This document shows positions 25,558 through 35,060 of a DNA stretch of 64,000 bases, one piece after another. Position numbers and translations under genes: made by a program. The stretch comes from Pseudomonas sp. PB120 (GTDB lineage: Bacteria > Pseudomonadota > Gammaproteobacteria > Pseudomonadales > Pseudomonadaceae). Location: assembly GCF_009761815.1 (NCBI RefSeq), contig NZ_RWIN01000020.1:1-64000 (forward strand), in the 5' to 3' direction. The notes below the pieces were generated by a model, which was not told the origin of the DNA, ran no database searches, and saw nothing but the letters and a program-made list of their open reading frames with translations. Numbering within the stretch: position 1 is the first letter of the stretch; the number at the start of each line of letters is the position of its first letter.

Positions 25558-26904
25558 ATGGAATCAGCCACTGAGCATCAAGGCCGCATTCTGCTGGTGG
25601 ACGACGAATCCGCCATCCTGCGAACTTTTCGTTATTGCCTCGAAGACGAAGGCTACAGCGTCGCCACCGCCAACAGCGCGGCCCAGGCTGACGCCTTATT
25701 GCAACGCCAGGTGTTCGACTTGTGCTTCCTTGATTTACGCCTGGGCGAAGACAATGGTCTCGATGTCCTGGCGCAAATGCGCATTCAAGCGCCTTGGATG
25801 CGGGTGGTGATCGTCACCGCTCACTCGGCCGTCGACACTGCGGTGGATGCGATACAGGCCGGCGCTGCCGACTATCTGGTCAAACCTTGCAGCCCCGATC
25901 AACTGCGCCTCGCCACCGCCAAGCAGCTGGAAGTACGCCAACTGTCGGCCCGTCTGGAAGCCCTGGAAGGCGAAGTCCGCAAGCCGAAGGACGGGCTGGA
26001 TTCCCACAGCCCGGCGATGAAAGTGGTCCTTGAAACCGCGCGCCAGGTCGCCAGCACTGATGCCAACATTTTGATTCTTGGTGAGTCCGGCACTGGTAAA
26101 GGTGAACTGTCCCAAGCCATTCACGGCTGGAGCAAGCGTGCGAAAAAATCCTGCGTCACCATCAACTGCCCGTCCCTGACCGCCGAGCTGATGGAAAGCG
26201 AGCTCTTCGGCCACAGCCGTGGCGCGTTTACCGGCGCCAGCGAAAGCACGCTCGGGCGAGTCAATCAGGCGGATGGCGGCACGCTGTTTCTCGACGAGAT
26301 CGGCGATTTTCCGTTGACGTTGCAGCCAAAGTTGCTGCGTTTCATCCAGGACAAAGAATACGAGCGAGTCGGAGACCCGGTCACCCGCCGCGCCGACGTA
26401 CGAATCCTCGCGGCCACCAACCTCAATCTGGAAGACATGGTGCGCGATGGTCGTTTCCGTGAAGACCTGCTTTATCGACTGAACGTCATCACCTTGCACT
26501 TGCCACCGTTGCGTGAGCGCCGGGAAGACATCCTGAACCTGGCGGATCGCTTCCTGGCCCGCTTCGTCAAGGAATATGCGCGTCCGGCGCGGGGATTCAG
26601 CGATGAGGCGCGGGAAGCCCTGCTGGGTTACCGCTGGCCCGGGAACATTCGTGAACTGCGCAACGTGGTGGAACGGGCGAGCATTATCTGCCCGCAGGAA
26701 CGGGTAGAGATCAGCCACCTCGGCATGGCCGAAACCCCGATCAATAACGCGCCCCGCATCGGCGCGGCGCTGAGTCTGGATGAGTTGGAAAAGGCCCACA
26801 TCGGCGCTGTGCTCGCCACCGCCGATACCCTCGACCAGGCGGCCAAAACGCTGGGCATCGACGCCTCGACGCTCTACCGCAAACGCAAGCAGTACAATTT
26901 GTGA
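25558..26904 (+). CDS. algB: Two-component response regulator AlgB (NtrC family)
   Basis: A 448-residue response regulator. The receiver domain (residues 9-125) has acidic pocket VDDES and phosphoacceptor Asp59 in CFLDLRLG, with conserved Thr in VTAHS and Lys in YLVKPC. The AAA+ domain has Walker A GESGTGKG, the sigma-54-contact loop GAFTGA and Walker B GGTLFLDEIGD. The C-terminal Fis-type helix-turn-helix is AAKTLGIDASTLYRKRKQY. In P. aeruginosa AlgB activates algD and represses quorum/virulence genes with KinB. The start at 25558 has AGGAG upstream; the earlier in-frame ATG (25504) is unlikely. kinB follows after 10 bp. Confidence 0.97.
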   Translation: MESATEHQGRILLVDDESAILRTFRYCLEDEGYSVATANSAAQADALLQRQVFDLCFLDLRLGEDNGLDVLAQMRIQAPWMRVVIVTAHSAVDTAVDAIQAGAADYLVKPCSPDQLRLATAKQLEVRQLSARLEALEGEVRKPKDGLDSHSPAMKVVLETARQVASTDANILILGESGTGKGELSQAIHGWSKRAKKSCVTINCPSLTAELMESELFGHSRGAFTGASESTLGRVNQADGGTLFLDEIGDFPLTLQPKLLRFIQDKEYERVGDPVTRRADVRILAATNLNLEDMVRDGRFREDLLYRLNVITLHLPPLRERREDILNLADRFLARFVKEYARPARGFSDEAREALLGYRWPGNIRELRNVVERASIICPQERVEISHLGMAETPINNAPRIGAALSLDELEKAHIGAVLATADTLDQAAKTLGIDASTLYRKRKQYNL

Positions 26905-26914
26905 GTTGCTTGCG

Positions 26915-28705
26915 ATGAAACTGGCGATGAAGTTGCGGACCCGGCTTTTTCTGAGTATTTCCGCACTGATCACCGTGGCGCTGCTCGGGCTGTTGCTCGG
27001 GTTGGTCAGCGTGATGCAGATGGCGGGGAGTCAGGAGGCACTGGTCCGCAATAACTTCGTCACCCTGGACCTGGGGCTCAAGCTGCGTCAGACATTGGGC
27101 GATCAGTTGATCCTGATGCTCAATAACAAACCTGACTCGGAGGCGTTCGAAGCGTCGAAGCAGCATTATTTCCAGTTGCTCGATGAAGGGATCGCCCATG
27201 AACGGGGCGGTGAGGGCGGCGCGTACGGGTTTTCCCGCGCCAAGGATGATTACCAGGTTTTTCTGCAGGCGCTGGACCAGTCGGCCGACACCACCCACGT
27301 GCTCACGGGCAACGAGGCGCTGACCGAGAAATTCAACGCGCTGCGCAGCGGCTTGATTGCCGAGCACAAGCGAGCGCTGGACAGCATCAATGAAACGCAA
27401 CGCCAGGCACGGGATCGGGCACTGCTGATTGCCGGGTTGCTGGGGTTGGTCGGGCTGGCCGTGCTGATCATCGGCTTCGTCACCGCCCATGCGATCGCTC
27501 GACGCTTCGGCGCACCGATCGAAGCCTTGGCGCAGGCTGCGGACAACATCGGTCAGGGCAATTTCGAAGTGACCTTGCCGATTTCCTCGGCGGTTGAAAT
27601 GAACCAGCTCACCAAACGTTTCGGCATCATGGCCGAAGCGTTGCGTGAGCATCAGGCGACCAATATCGATGAGCTCCTGGCCGGCCAGCAGCGATTGCAG
27701 GCGGTGCTCGACAGCATCGACGACGGTTTGCTGATGATCGACCGTGAAGGCAACCTGGAGCACCTCAACCCGGTTGCGCAGCGACAGTTGGGTTGGGACG
27801 ACGATCGCCTGGGGCAGGGCTTGGGCAGCGCCCTCGAGCGCCCTGAACTCGATGCGCAGCTGCAACTGGTATTGCGCGGCGGCACCCTGGAACGTGCGCC
27901 GGAGGACTTGAGCATTGAGGTTGATGGTGAGTCGCGTTTGCTGACCTACAGCCTTACGCCCGTCAGCCATACGCAGGGCCATATTCTCGGCGCCGTGATG
28001 GTGCTTCATGACGTTACCGAACAACGAGCCTTTGAGCGGGTTCGCAGTGAATTTGTACTGCGCGCTTCGCATGAGCTGCGAACGCCGGTTACGGGCATGC
28101 ACATGGCGTTCGGTCTGTTCCGCGAGCGTGCACATTTTGCCGCGGACTCGCGTGAAGCCGACCTGCTGGATACCGTTAATGAAGAAATGCAGCGCCTGAT
28201 GCAGTTGATCAACGACTTGCTGAACTTCTCGCGTTACCAGAACGGTTTGCAGAAACTCACGCTGGCACCCTGTGCGATTGATGAGTTGTTGGAGCAGGCT
28301 CAGGCGCGTTTCGCCGACTCCGCCGCGCAGAAGGGCATCGAGTTGCTGGTAGAAGTGCAAGGGCCACTACCGTGGTTGCAGGCGGACAAAGCGCAGTTGG
28401 ACAGGGTGCTCGATAACCTGATCGATAACGCGCTGCGTCATACCGCTTCCGAAGGGCAGATACGCCTGCAGGCGCGGCGCCATGGCGAGCGGGTGATCAT
28501 CAGCGTCGAGGACAATGGCGAAGGTATTGCCTACGGTCAGCAGGGACGGATATTCGAGCCCTTTGTACAGGTTGGCCGTAAGAAGGGTGGCGCTGGGCTT
28601 GGTTTGGCGCTGTGCAAGGAAATCGTGCAGTTGCATGGCGGCCGGATGGGCGTTTATTCGCGACCGGGGCAGGGCACTCAGTTTTACATGGCACTGGCGG
28701 TTTAA
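26915..28705 (+). CDS. kinB: Sensor histidine kinase KinB
   Basis: A 596-residue membrane kinase and partner of AlgB. Two transmembrane helices (about residues 11-36 and 168-190) flank a periplasmic helical sensor region, followed by a HAMP domain, a PAS domain (about 255-370, LDSIDDGLLMIDREGNLEHL) and the kinase core. The phosphorylated histidine is His386 in ASHELRTP; the N box DNLIDNALRHT, G1 DNGEGIAYG and G2 GGAGLGLALCKEI are intact, so it should be active. A second start (MKLRTRLF, 26927) is possible; neither has a strong ribosome site, consistent with coupling to algB. Length matches P. aeruginosa KinB (595). Confidence 0.97.
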   Translation: MKLAMKLRTRLFLSISALITVALLGLLLGLVSVMQMAGSQEALVRNNFVTLDLGLKLRQTLGDQLILMLNNKPDSEAFEASKQHYFQLLDEGIAHERGGEGGAYGFSRAKDDYQVFLQALDQSADTTHVLTGNEALTEKFNALRSGLIAEHKRALDSINETQRQARDRALLIAGLLGLVGLAVLIIGFVTAHAIARRFGAPIEALAQAADNIGQGNFEVTLPISSAVEMNQLTKRFGIMAEALREHQATNIDELLAGQQRLQAVLDSIDDGLLMIDREGNLEHLNPVAQRQLGWDDDRLGQGLGSALERPELDAQLQLVLRGGTLERAPEDLSIEVDGESRLLTYSLTPVSHTQGHILGAVMVLHDVTEQRAFERVRSEFVLRASHELRTPVTGMHMAFGLFRERAHFAADSREADLLDTVNEEMQRLMQLINDLLNFSRYQNGLQKLTLAPCAIDELLEQAQARFADSAAQKGIELLVEVQGPLPWLQADKAQLDRVLDNLIDNALRHTASEGQIRLQARRHGERVIISVEDNGEGIAYGQQGRIFEPFVQVGRKKGGAGLGLALCKEIVQLHGGRMGVYSRPGQGTQFYMALAV

Positions 28706-28712
28706 GGCGCGC

Positions 28713-30326
28713 TCACGCTTCATCGTCCAGGCGACGGGCAGCCAATCGGCGGCCACGGGTAATCAGTTCGATAAATTGTACCGCGCTCAGCGCACGAGCA
28801 AACAACCAGCCCTGACCGAACTTCACGCCTTCGCTGCTGAGAAACGCCACTTGGGCTTCATGTTCGATGCCCTCGGCAATCACTTTAAGGTGCATTGACT
28901 GGGCCATGTGGATGATATGCGGCGCCACACCGCTGCTCGCGGCGTCATGCCCCAGCGCGTCGATAAAGGCCTTGTCGATTTTCAGGCAATCCACTGGCAG
29001 GGTTTGCAGGTAGGCGAGGCTGCAATAGCCGGTGCCGAAATCATCGATCAGCACTTGATGTCCGACATCGCGCAAGGCTTGCAGGTTTTCCCGGGCGATT
29101 TCCACATCAATCAATCCCCGCTCGGTCACCTCAAAGGCAATTTGCCTGGCCGCCACCCGGTGCAGGATCAGCAGGCGTGCCATCACTTGGCCGATGCGCG
29201 GCACCATGACATCGCACGCCGCCAGGTTGACCGAGATGTATAACTGCGGATTGGCCCGCAGCAACTGCCCCAACTGCTCAAGCAATCGTTGCAGGACGAA
29301 GTCGGTCATCTGGCGGATCTGGCCGGTGTTCTCCGCCATCGGAATGAACAGGTCGGGACTGGTCAGGGTGCCGTCCGGCCTTCGCCAGCGCAGCAACGCT
29401 TCTGCACCGACACAGTTGCGGCTGTCGAGGTCGAAGATCGGCTGATATAACACCTGCAATTCGCCTCGCCGGATGGCGCCAGTGAGTTCGGCGTCCAACG
29501 ACTGGCGTTGACGCGCCAGCAGAAACACCACAAAACCTACACAGGTGCCCAACGCCAGGCTGGCCGGAAGCAACCACCACCAAACGGCAGGAATTTGCAT
29601 GCCGGTGCGCGGGCTGATCAGCACCAGTTGATATTCCGGGTTGTTGGTCGGCATGCGATAGATCAAGCGCGATTGAGTGACTTGCAGGGCATCGCGGCTT
29701 TTCGGTTCCCAGTGCTCGATCGGCGGCCAGACTTGCGGCGCGCCGAGTACCGGAATCGCGCGAGTACCGCGGTCGAGCACCACCAGCAGGCTGCTTCCCG
29801 GTGACAGGTCGACCATGTCGGTCAAATGCCCGCGAGAGGTGGCGACACGAAAGTTGCCGCGCCCGAGCATCAGCGCGGCACGGTTTTCATCCGGTTCGGT
29901 GGTGGTGTTCAACCAGTAGCTGTAGGTCGGACCTTTGATGTCCGGTTTGCGTGTCAGCGACAGCCCTTCCTGGCGTGGCCGGTTGGAGCAGATTCGCGAA
30001 GCGTCCATGTAAGCGGCTTCGTAGACGAAACGGTAATTGAAACTGACCTGCTGCAAGGTCGCGATCATTTCGTCGTCGCAGCCCCTGAGCGGCTGAGCTT
30101 CCAGGTCGTCGAGGCTTTCGCGCAGTTGCCAGAAGAGTTGCTCCAGGCGCGCAAGAAATCGCTCACCTTGAGCGTTCATTTCCTGGCTTTCGTTTTGCTC
30201 GACCTGATGCATTGCGATGAAAAAGCTGCCGGCCATCAACAACGTCGTGCTGAAGACAGCCGCCATCATCGCCAAAAACCAGGGACGATAGAACCAGCTT
30301 CGCAATGTCTCTCGAGCAGCAGTCAT
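28713..30326 (-). CDS. CSS-motif cyclic-di-GMP phosphodiesterase (EAL domain)
   Basis: A 537-residue membrane protein predicted to hydrolyse c-di-GMP to pGpG. N-terminal helix (about 15-37), a periplasmic CSS-type domain with the Cys-Ser-containing ICSNRP motif and another cysteine in LRGCDDEM that may form the regulatory disulfide, a second helix near residues 225-245, and a C-terminal EAL domain. Catalytic features are intact: GAEALLRW, EVTERGLID, IDDFGTGYCSLAYLQ and LKIDKAFID. Periplasmic redox control by Dsb proteins is known for CSS-PDEs, and dsbA lies 4 kb away. The ATG at 30326 is preferred to an upstream TTG. It converges with kinB. Confidence 0.92.
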   Translation of the reverse strand: MTAARETLRSWFYRPWFLAMMAAVFSTTLLMAGSFFIAMHQVEQNESQEMNAQGERFLARLEQLFWQLRESLDDLEAQPLRGCDDEMIATLQQVSFNYRFVYEAAYMDASRICSNRPRQEGLSLTRKPDIKGPTYSYWLNTTTEPDENRAALMLGRGNFRVATSRGHLTDMVDLSPGSSLLVVLDRGTRAIPVLGAPQVWPPIEHWEPKSRDALQVTQSRLIYRMPTNNPEYQLVLISPRTGMQIPAVWWWLLPASLALGTCVGFVVFLLARQRQSLDAELTGAIRRGELQVLYQPIFDLDSRNCVGAEALLRWRRPDGTLTSPDLFIPMAENTGQIRQMTDFVLQRLLEQLGQLLRANPQLYISVNLAACDVMVPRIGQVMARLLILHRVAARQIAFEVTERGLIDVEIARENLQALRDVGHQVLIDDFGTGYCSLAYLQTLPVDCLKIDKAFIDALGHDAASSGVAPHIIHMAQSMHLKVIAEGIEHEAQVAFLSSEGVKFGQGWLFARALSAVQFIELITRGRRLAARRLDDEA

Positions 30327-30401
30327 ACGTAATATCCGAAGAATTACCAATGAGTTATAGCTGTTACTTGAGAAAAAGCCCTTACCGTCGGGCGGTCGTC
30401 A

Positions 30402-31181
30402 TTATTTTGTCTGATTAAGTACCTGAAGGAGCGCAGCCGTTTGCGCGTCCGGGGTGCCATCGAAATGTGAGGGTCGGAAATGCATCTGAAACGCGGCGAT
30501 CACATGGCGGGTCGCGACATCCAGTTCGCCGGTTTGCGGCGTGGCATAACCCAAGTGCGCCAGCTGGGCCTGGTACCAGCTAATGCTGGGTAGTTGGGTC
30601 TCGAACTGAGCTTGCTGGCGCGCCACGACTTGTTCGTTCGGCCAGATCCCGATGCCTTCGGCAGCCAGTCGTTTCCAAGGGAACAGTGGGCCCGGATCAA
30701 GCTTGCGCAACGGTGCGATGTCGCTGTGGCCGATGATGTTGTTGGGGTTGATCGCGTAACGCTTGTTGATGTCCTTGAGCAGTACGATCAACGACTGGAC
30801 CTGGGCTTCGCTGTACGGATACCAAAGGCGTCCGGTCGGCGTGTCCTTGAAGCCCGGATTGACGATTTCGATACCGATGGAGCTGGAGTTCAACCAGGTC
30901 CGGCCTTGCCACTCGCTCTCGCCGGCATGCCAGGCCCGCAGGTTTTCATCCACCAGTTTGAAGATCGTGGCGTTCTTGTCGTCGCCGATCAGGTAGTGGC
31001 TGCTGACTTCGCCATGGGTCAGCAATTGCAGCGAGCGCTCCATCGACGCGGAGGTGTAGTGGACCACCACGAACTGGACTCTGCTGTCGTGGTTGGCCGA
31101 AGGATGACTTATGTCGTACCGGGGGCCGGTGGCGCAACCCGCCAGCAAAACCAGCGACACGATAATGGCAAGAAATTTCAT
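30402..31181 (-). CDS. N-acetylmuramoyl-L-alanine amidase, AmpDh2-type lipoprotein
   Basis: A 259-residue lipoprotein zinc amidase that cleaves the lactyl bond between muramic acid and the stem peptide. The lipobox L-L-A-G-C places the lipidated Cys at residue 16. Amidase_2 features are VVVHYTSASMERSL with the first His ligand, SSHYLIGDD, SSSIGIEIVNPG, and IGHSDIAPLRKLDPGPLFPW with the last His and Asp ligands. A peptidoglycan-binding-like helical tail follows (YQAQLAHLGYATPQTGELD). Length and position (next to the c-di-GMP cyclase and kinB) match PA5485, AmpDh2, a periplasmic/outer-membrane enzyme of wall recycling. Start 31181 is fixed by the signal peptide. Confidence 0.94.
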   Translation of the reverse strand: MKFLAIIVSLVLLAGCATGPRYDISHPSANHDSRVQFVVVHYTSASMERSLQLLTHGEVSSHYLIGDDKNATIFKLVDENLRAWHAGESEWQGRTWLNSSSIGIEIVNPGFKDTPTGRLWYPYSEAQVQSLIVLLKDINKRYAINPNNIIGHSDIAPLRKLDPGPLFPWKRLAAEGIGIWPNEQVVARQQAQFETQLPSISWYQAQLAHLGYATPQTGELDVATRHVIAAFQMHFRPSHFDGTPDAQTAALLQVLNQTK

Positions 31182-31283
31182 GGCAGAGGCAATACACGCA
31201 AGACAATAATGCAACAGTGTAACGTACTGCCTTGCACTCGCACGGCCAACTCGATGCTTTAAACAAAATGGAACACTTAAGCG

Positions 31284-33329
31284 TCAGCCCAGTTCCACCC
31301 GGTTACGGCCGGCGTGTTTCGCGCGATACAGCGCCTGATCGGCTCTTTTAAGCACAAGATCGCTATTTTCGCCGGGTTTGAACGCGGTCAGGCCCATGGA
31401 GATCGTGATGGTGACGGGCTCACCCTTGAAGTGAAAAGGGCACGCCTCGATCGCTGCGCGCAGGTTTTCCAGCAGTTTCACGCCGGCCGCCGGAATCGTC
31501 CCCGGCATTAGCAGGACAAACTCTTCACCACCAAACCGGGCGATGAAGTCGGTCCCGCGCAGGCGTTTGCGTAGTACGGTGGCGATTATTTTCAGCACCT
31601 TATCGCCTGCCAGGTGGCCATAGTTGTCGTTGATGCGTTTGAAATGGTCGAGGTCGAGCATTGCCAGTAACAGGGTATTGCCGTGTCGCTGCCACTCGCC
31701 GATTTCCTGTTCCAGCCGTTCGCTCCAGGCCGCTCGGTTGGGGAGGCCGGTCAGTGGGTCGATCAAGGCTTTCTGGCGTTGTTCTTCCAGATGCTCGCGG
31801 TAACCCAGGGCTTCCTGCTCCATGTGGGCAACCCGTTCGGCCAGACTTTGTAAGCGGTTCGCCACTTCGTGTTCGCGCTCATCGCGTTGCTTCTGGTAGT
31901 GATCCATCGTGCCGAGCAGGCCTTCGAGATGGTTTTCCAGGACGTGCTTGAGATCGTCCAGATCGGCCGCGTCGTGCATGCTGCTTTGCAGGCCGTCGAC
32001 CTGCTCACGAATCTGCGTGTCCATGGCGCGCGCGGCCGAACGACTGTCTGCATGGCCATCGCTGGCGGCTTGCAGGTTGTTCTGGAAAGACTCCAACCGT
32101 TCGTTGAGCTGTTGCAGGTAGGCTTCGAACTCGTGCTGACCGCTGTCGTTGATTGCCAGCATCAAGGTGGCGAGATCATCGAGAATGGGCAGTAATTCGT
32201 ACCAGTTCAAACCGTTTTGCAGGCGATCGCGCATGGCTTCGGCTTGCGGTCGATGACGTTCGGGTAGCGTCAGGTCGTCCAGCAGCCCCAACAGCGTGTC
32301 TTCGATGTGCTTGGCCACCGAGCTGTAGGACGGCTCGGGCGAATCGGGGAGGGCGTAGTGAATATCGTCTTCGGTGTGTTCCGGATCGAGGGGCGCCGTT
32401 GCTTCCGGCAGGGCGACGGCGGGTGGTGGGCTATCAGGGTGGGTCGTCGGGGTCAGCTCGTCTGGGTTGCTTTCTAAATGAGGCGGCGCTGGTGCGATTG
32501 CAGGCTCTTCAGAGATTTCTACGTCGACCGGCGCCTGTGTCTCCTTGGCGTGTATTTCGCGGTGCTCGGGCTCAATGACCTGAGGGACGAAGGCTACGAC
32601 GGTCGGGGAGGCTGCTGGTTCGGATCGCATTTCGAGAGCTGGCGCTACTGGTTCGGCAACGTGTTCAGCGGGCACCACAGGTTGCGGATCGTCAGCAGTG
32701 TGCGCGAGATCGACGGTTGCCTCCGGGGTCGTTGCTGCCGCCGCGTGCTGGGGCGGGGGCGGCTGCACCGCGATGGCATCAGATTGAGGGGCCAATTCAT
32801 CGGCTTCGCGGTGACCGAACAACCGCTGCAGGAAGCCTGGGCGATCGGGCTCCGCAGGGGTTTCCAGCTGGCTCAGGGCCTTGCCCTGCAGCCCGCTCAG
32901 CTCACTCAGCAGCAATGGCATTTCGCGCACCTGGCTGACGCGAGCGTCCAGGGTTTTGGCGAAATTCTTGAGAGGCCGGCTCACTTCCCGGGGCAGCGGC
33001 AGGGTTTGCAGCTGAGTGACCAGCGCGGTCAGTGCGGCGCTGGTCTGGTTGACCCGGGTTTCCCGGCGCTGTTCGGAGTCGAGCACGGCTTTTTCCAGCC
33101 GTGGAATCAGCGCGGCCAGCCCGGCGTCCATGTCGTCGGTGCGCACAACCTCGCGCATTTCCTTCATGCACTGGTCAACGGCGCGGTCGGTGCCTTCCGC
33201 CGCCAGGGTGCTGCGTACCAGCCCGCGACGCAGCAGGTCGAGCCGGGCGTCCCAGCGACGTTCGAGCTTTTCCTGTTGTTCGATGCTTTTGAGGTACTTC
33301 TCTTTCCAGCGCTGTGTTTCGTCGCTCAT
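31284..33329 (-). CDS. Diguanylate cyclase with GGDEF domain (DgcH-like)
   Basis: A 681-residue soluble protein that would make c-di-GMP. The C-terminal GGDEF domain (about 515-681) has an intact active site G-G-E-E-F at 600-604 and, five residues before it, R-G-T-D, the RxxD inhibitory I-site, so product feedback is likely. Residues 1-130 are helical and charged, residues about 170-320 are a low-complexity Pro/Glu/Ala-rich linker, and residues 330-510 predict coiled coil. It is homologous in position to PA5487 (DgcH), a conserved basal cyclase. The upstream nuclease-like gene overlaps its start by four bases, implying translational coupling. Confidence 0.94.
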   Translation of the reverse strand: MSDETQRWKEKYLKSIEQQEKLERRWDARLDLLRRGLVRSTLAAEGTDRAVDQCMKEMREVVRTDDMDAGLAALIPRLEKAVLDSEQRRETRVNQTSAALTALVTQLQTLPLPREVSRPLKNFAKTLDARVSQVREMPLLLSELSGLQGKALSQLETPAEPDRPGFLQRLFGHREADELAPQSDAIAVQPPPPQHAAAATTPEATVDLAHTADDPQPVVPAEHVAEPVAPALEMRSEPAASPTVVAFVPQVIEPEHREIHAKETQAPVDVEISEEPAIAPAPPHLESNPDELTPTTHPDSPPPAVALPEATAPLDPEHTEDDIHYALPDSPEPSYSSVAKHIEDTLLGLLDDLTLPERHRPQAEAMRDRLQNGLNWYELLPILDDLATLMLAINDSGQHEFEAYLQQLNERLESFQNNLQAASDGHADSRSAARAMDTQIREQVDGLQSSMHDAADLDDLKHVLENHLEGLLGTMDHYQKQRDEREHEVANRLQSLAERVAHMEQEALGYREHLEEQRQKALIDPLTGLPNRAAWSERLEQEIGEWQRHGNTLLLAMLDLDHFKRINDNYGHLAGDKVLKIIATVLRKRLRGTDFIARFGGEEFVLLMPGTIPAAGVKLLENLRAAIEACPFHFKGEPVTITISMGLTAFKPGENSDLVLKRADQALYRAKHAGRNRVELG

Positions 33330-34204
33330 TCATGGGATCCGCGAGGGGCAGGACTCAACGCGGGCAATGCATCAGCCGTGAGCGAACCCGGCAGACGAAT
33401 CTCAACCGCGACCGGCAGGTGATCGGAAATGGGTTGAGCCAGCACCTGGACCTTTTCAAGGGTCAAGGTCGGGCTGAGCAGAATATGGTCCAGGCAGCGT
33501 TGCGGGCGCCAGCTGGGGAAGGTCGCTTCCAGTTGCGGCGCGAGCAGGCCGAGGTCACGCAACGGGGAGTTTTGCAGCAGATCGCTGGCATGGGTGTTCA
33601 TGTCGCCCATCAACACCTGGTGTTTGTAGCCGCCGATCATTTCGCGGATGTACGCCAGTTGCATGCTGCGGGTACGCGCGCCCAGCGCCAAGTGCATCAT
33701 GACCACCACCAGCGCCTCCGGACCTTCGCCGAAGCGTACCAGGATCGCCCCGCGGCCCTTGGGTCCCGGCAGCGGATGATCTTCAATCGCCCATGGGCGC
33801 AGGCGGCTGAGCACGCCATTGCTGTGCTGGCCGAGGCGACCGAGGTTGCGATTGAGTTGTTGATACCAGTAGGGGAAGGCGCCGAGCTGGGCCAGGTGTT
33901 CGACTTGATTGATGTAGCCTGATCGCAGGCTACCGCCATCGGCTTCCTGCAAGGCGACCAGGTCGAAGTCGCCGAGCAGATTGCCGATCTTTTGCAGATT
34001 GTCGGCACGCCCGGTGTGCGGCAGCAGGTGCTGCCAGCCGCGGGTCAGGTAGTGCCGATACCGCTCGGTGCTGATGCCGACCTGGATATTGAAGCTGAGT
34101 AGCCGCAGACGACTGTCTGCGGGCAGCCCCGTGGATTCCAGGTGGTGTTCATTGACCTGCGGATCATGCAGTCCAACGATGCGTTCAGTTCCCCAGCGGC
34201 GCAT
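33326..34204 (-). CDS. Endonuclease/exonuclease/phosphatase-fold protein
   Basis: A 292-residue EEP-superfamily hydrolase. Motifs in order are LRLLSFNIQVG, LVALQEADGG (metal-binding Glu), VMMHLALGARTRSMQ (catalytic His), VLMGDMNTHASDLLQ (Asp/Asn), LDHILLSP and SDHLPVAVEI (catalytic Asp-His). The full set suggests an active Mg-dependent phosphodiesterase; DNA, RNA, lipid or nucleotide substrates are all possible. No signal peptide. The stop overlaps the DgcH start by four bases, so the two are coexpressed, as for PA5488-PA5487, which hints at a link to nucleotide signalling but proves nothing. Confidence 0.9.
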   Translation of the reverse strand: MRRWGTERIVGLHDPQVNEHHLESTGLPADSRLRLLSFNIQVGISTERYRHYLTRGWQHLLPHTGRADNLQKIGNLLGDFDLVALQEADGGSLRSGYINQVEHLAQLGAFPYWYQQLNRNLGRLGQHSNGVLSRLRPWAIEDHPLPGPKGRGAILVRFGEGPEALVVVMMHLALGARTRSMQLAYIREMIGGYKHQVLMGDMNTHASDLLQNSPLRDLGLLAPQLEATFPSWRPQRCLDHILLSPTLTLEKVQVLAQPISDHLPVAVEIRLPGSLTADALPALSPAPRGSHE

Positions 34205-34218
34205 GGCGGGCCCCGCGC

Positions 34219-34860
34219 TTAGTTGGCGGCAGCCTTGTTAGCCGCTCGCTCTTTGTCGACCAGTTTGTCGGCCAGTTGCAGTGCTTGTTCGGCACCGCCG
34301 GCAGAGCCCACGTCAAAGCGATATTTGCCGTTGACAATCATGGTTGGGACGCCGGAAATTTCGTACTTCTTGGCCAGATCGCGGGCCTGAACGATCTTGC
34401 CCTTGATGGCGAAGGAATCGAAGGTGGCCAGGAACTTGTCCTTGTCTACGCCTTGGGTGGCCAGGAAGTCAGCCATTTCGTTCTTGTCGACCAGCTTCTT
34501 GTGTTCCTTCTGGATCGCATTGAACACCGCCGCATGAACTTTGCTTTCTACGCCCATGGCTTCAAGGGTCAGGAACATCTGGCCGTGTGCGTCCCATGGG
34601 CCGCCAAACATGGCCGGAATGCGCACGAAGTTCACGTCGGACGGCAGTTTTTCAACCCACGGATTGATCACCGGCTCGAACGCGTAGCAATGCGGGCAGC
34701 CGTACCAGAACAGCTCCACGACTTCGATCTTGCCAGGCACTGCGACCGGGACCGGATTGCTCAGTTCGACGTAGGGTGCGGCGGGTGCTTCGGCGGCTTG
34801 GGCAGTCATGCCGAACAGGCTGGCAGCGACGAGTGCGGCGCTGATGATCAGATTACGCAT
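34219..34860 (-). CDS. dsbA: Thiol:disulfide interchange protein DsbA
   Basis: A 213-residue periplasmic oxidase that introduces disulfides into secreted proteins. Signal peptide residues 1-22 (ending A-Q-A). The redox site is Cys55-Pro-His-Cys58, the canonical DsbA motif, and the cis-Pro loop is seen in ISGVPTMIVNGKYRF. AGGAG is placed well before the ATG. A terminator upstream (34955-34983) separates it from the cytochrome genes, so it has its own promoter. DsbA could set the redox state of the periplasmic CSS domain and cytochrome assembly factors nearby. Confidence 0.97.
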   Translation of the reverse strand: MRNLIISAALVAASLFGMTAQAAEAPAAPYVELSNPVPVAVPGKIEVVELFWYGCPHCYAFEPVINPWVEKLPSDVNFVRIPAMFGGPWDAHGQMFLTLEAMGVESKVHAAVFNAIQKEHKKLVDKNEMADFLATQGVDKDKFLATFDSFAIKGKIVQARDLAKKYEISGVPTMIVNGKYRFDVGSAGGAEQALQLADKLVDKERAANKAAAN

Positions 34861-34954
34861 GCTTTACTCCTGGACAATTTTGGTCGCCTCGCGCGACCTG
34901 TTTTCAGACAGGTCATGGCGGGCTTGAGTTCTGTAGTGTAACGGCAGCGGCCAC

Positions 34955-34983
34955 AAAAAAGGGCGGCCTGAGCCACCCTTTTT
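34955..34983 (-). terminator. Bidirectional-type terminator after cytochrome c4
   Basis: The stem AAAAAGGG-c-GGC / GCC-a-CCCTTTTT with a CTGA loop is followed on the minus strand by a U-run. It ends the c5-c4 transcript before dsbA. Confidence 0.85.
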
Positions 34984-35060
34984 ATACTTGCTGCGACGGA
35001 TTAATAGAGCGTTAACGTTGCAGGAGATGTATGTCCCGCGCGGCGCCCGATTCGCCGGTC

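Noticed and set aside
26741..28360. A 539-codon minus-strand frame over kinB
   Set aside because: Shadow of kinB, whose kinase motifs are complete.
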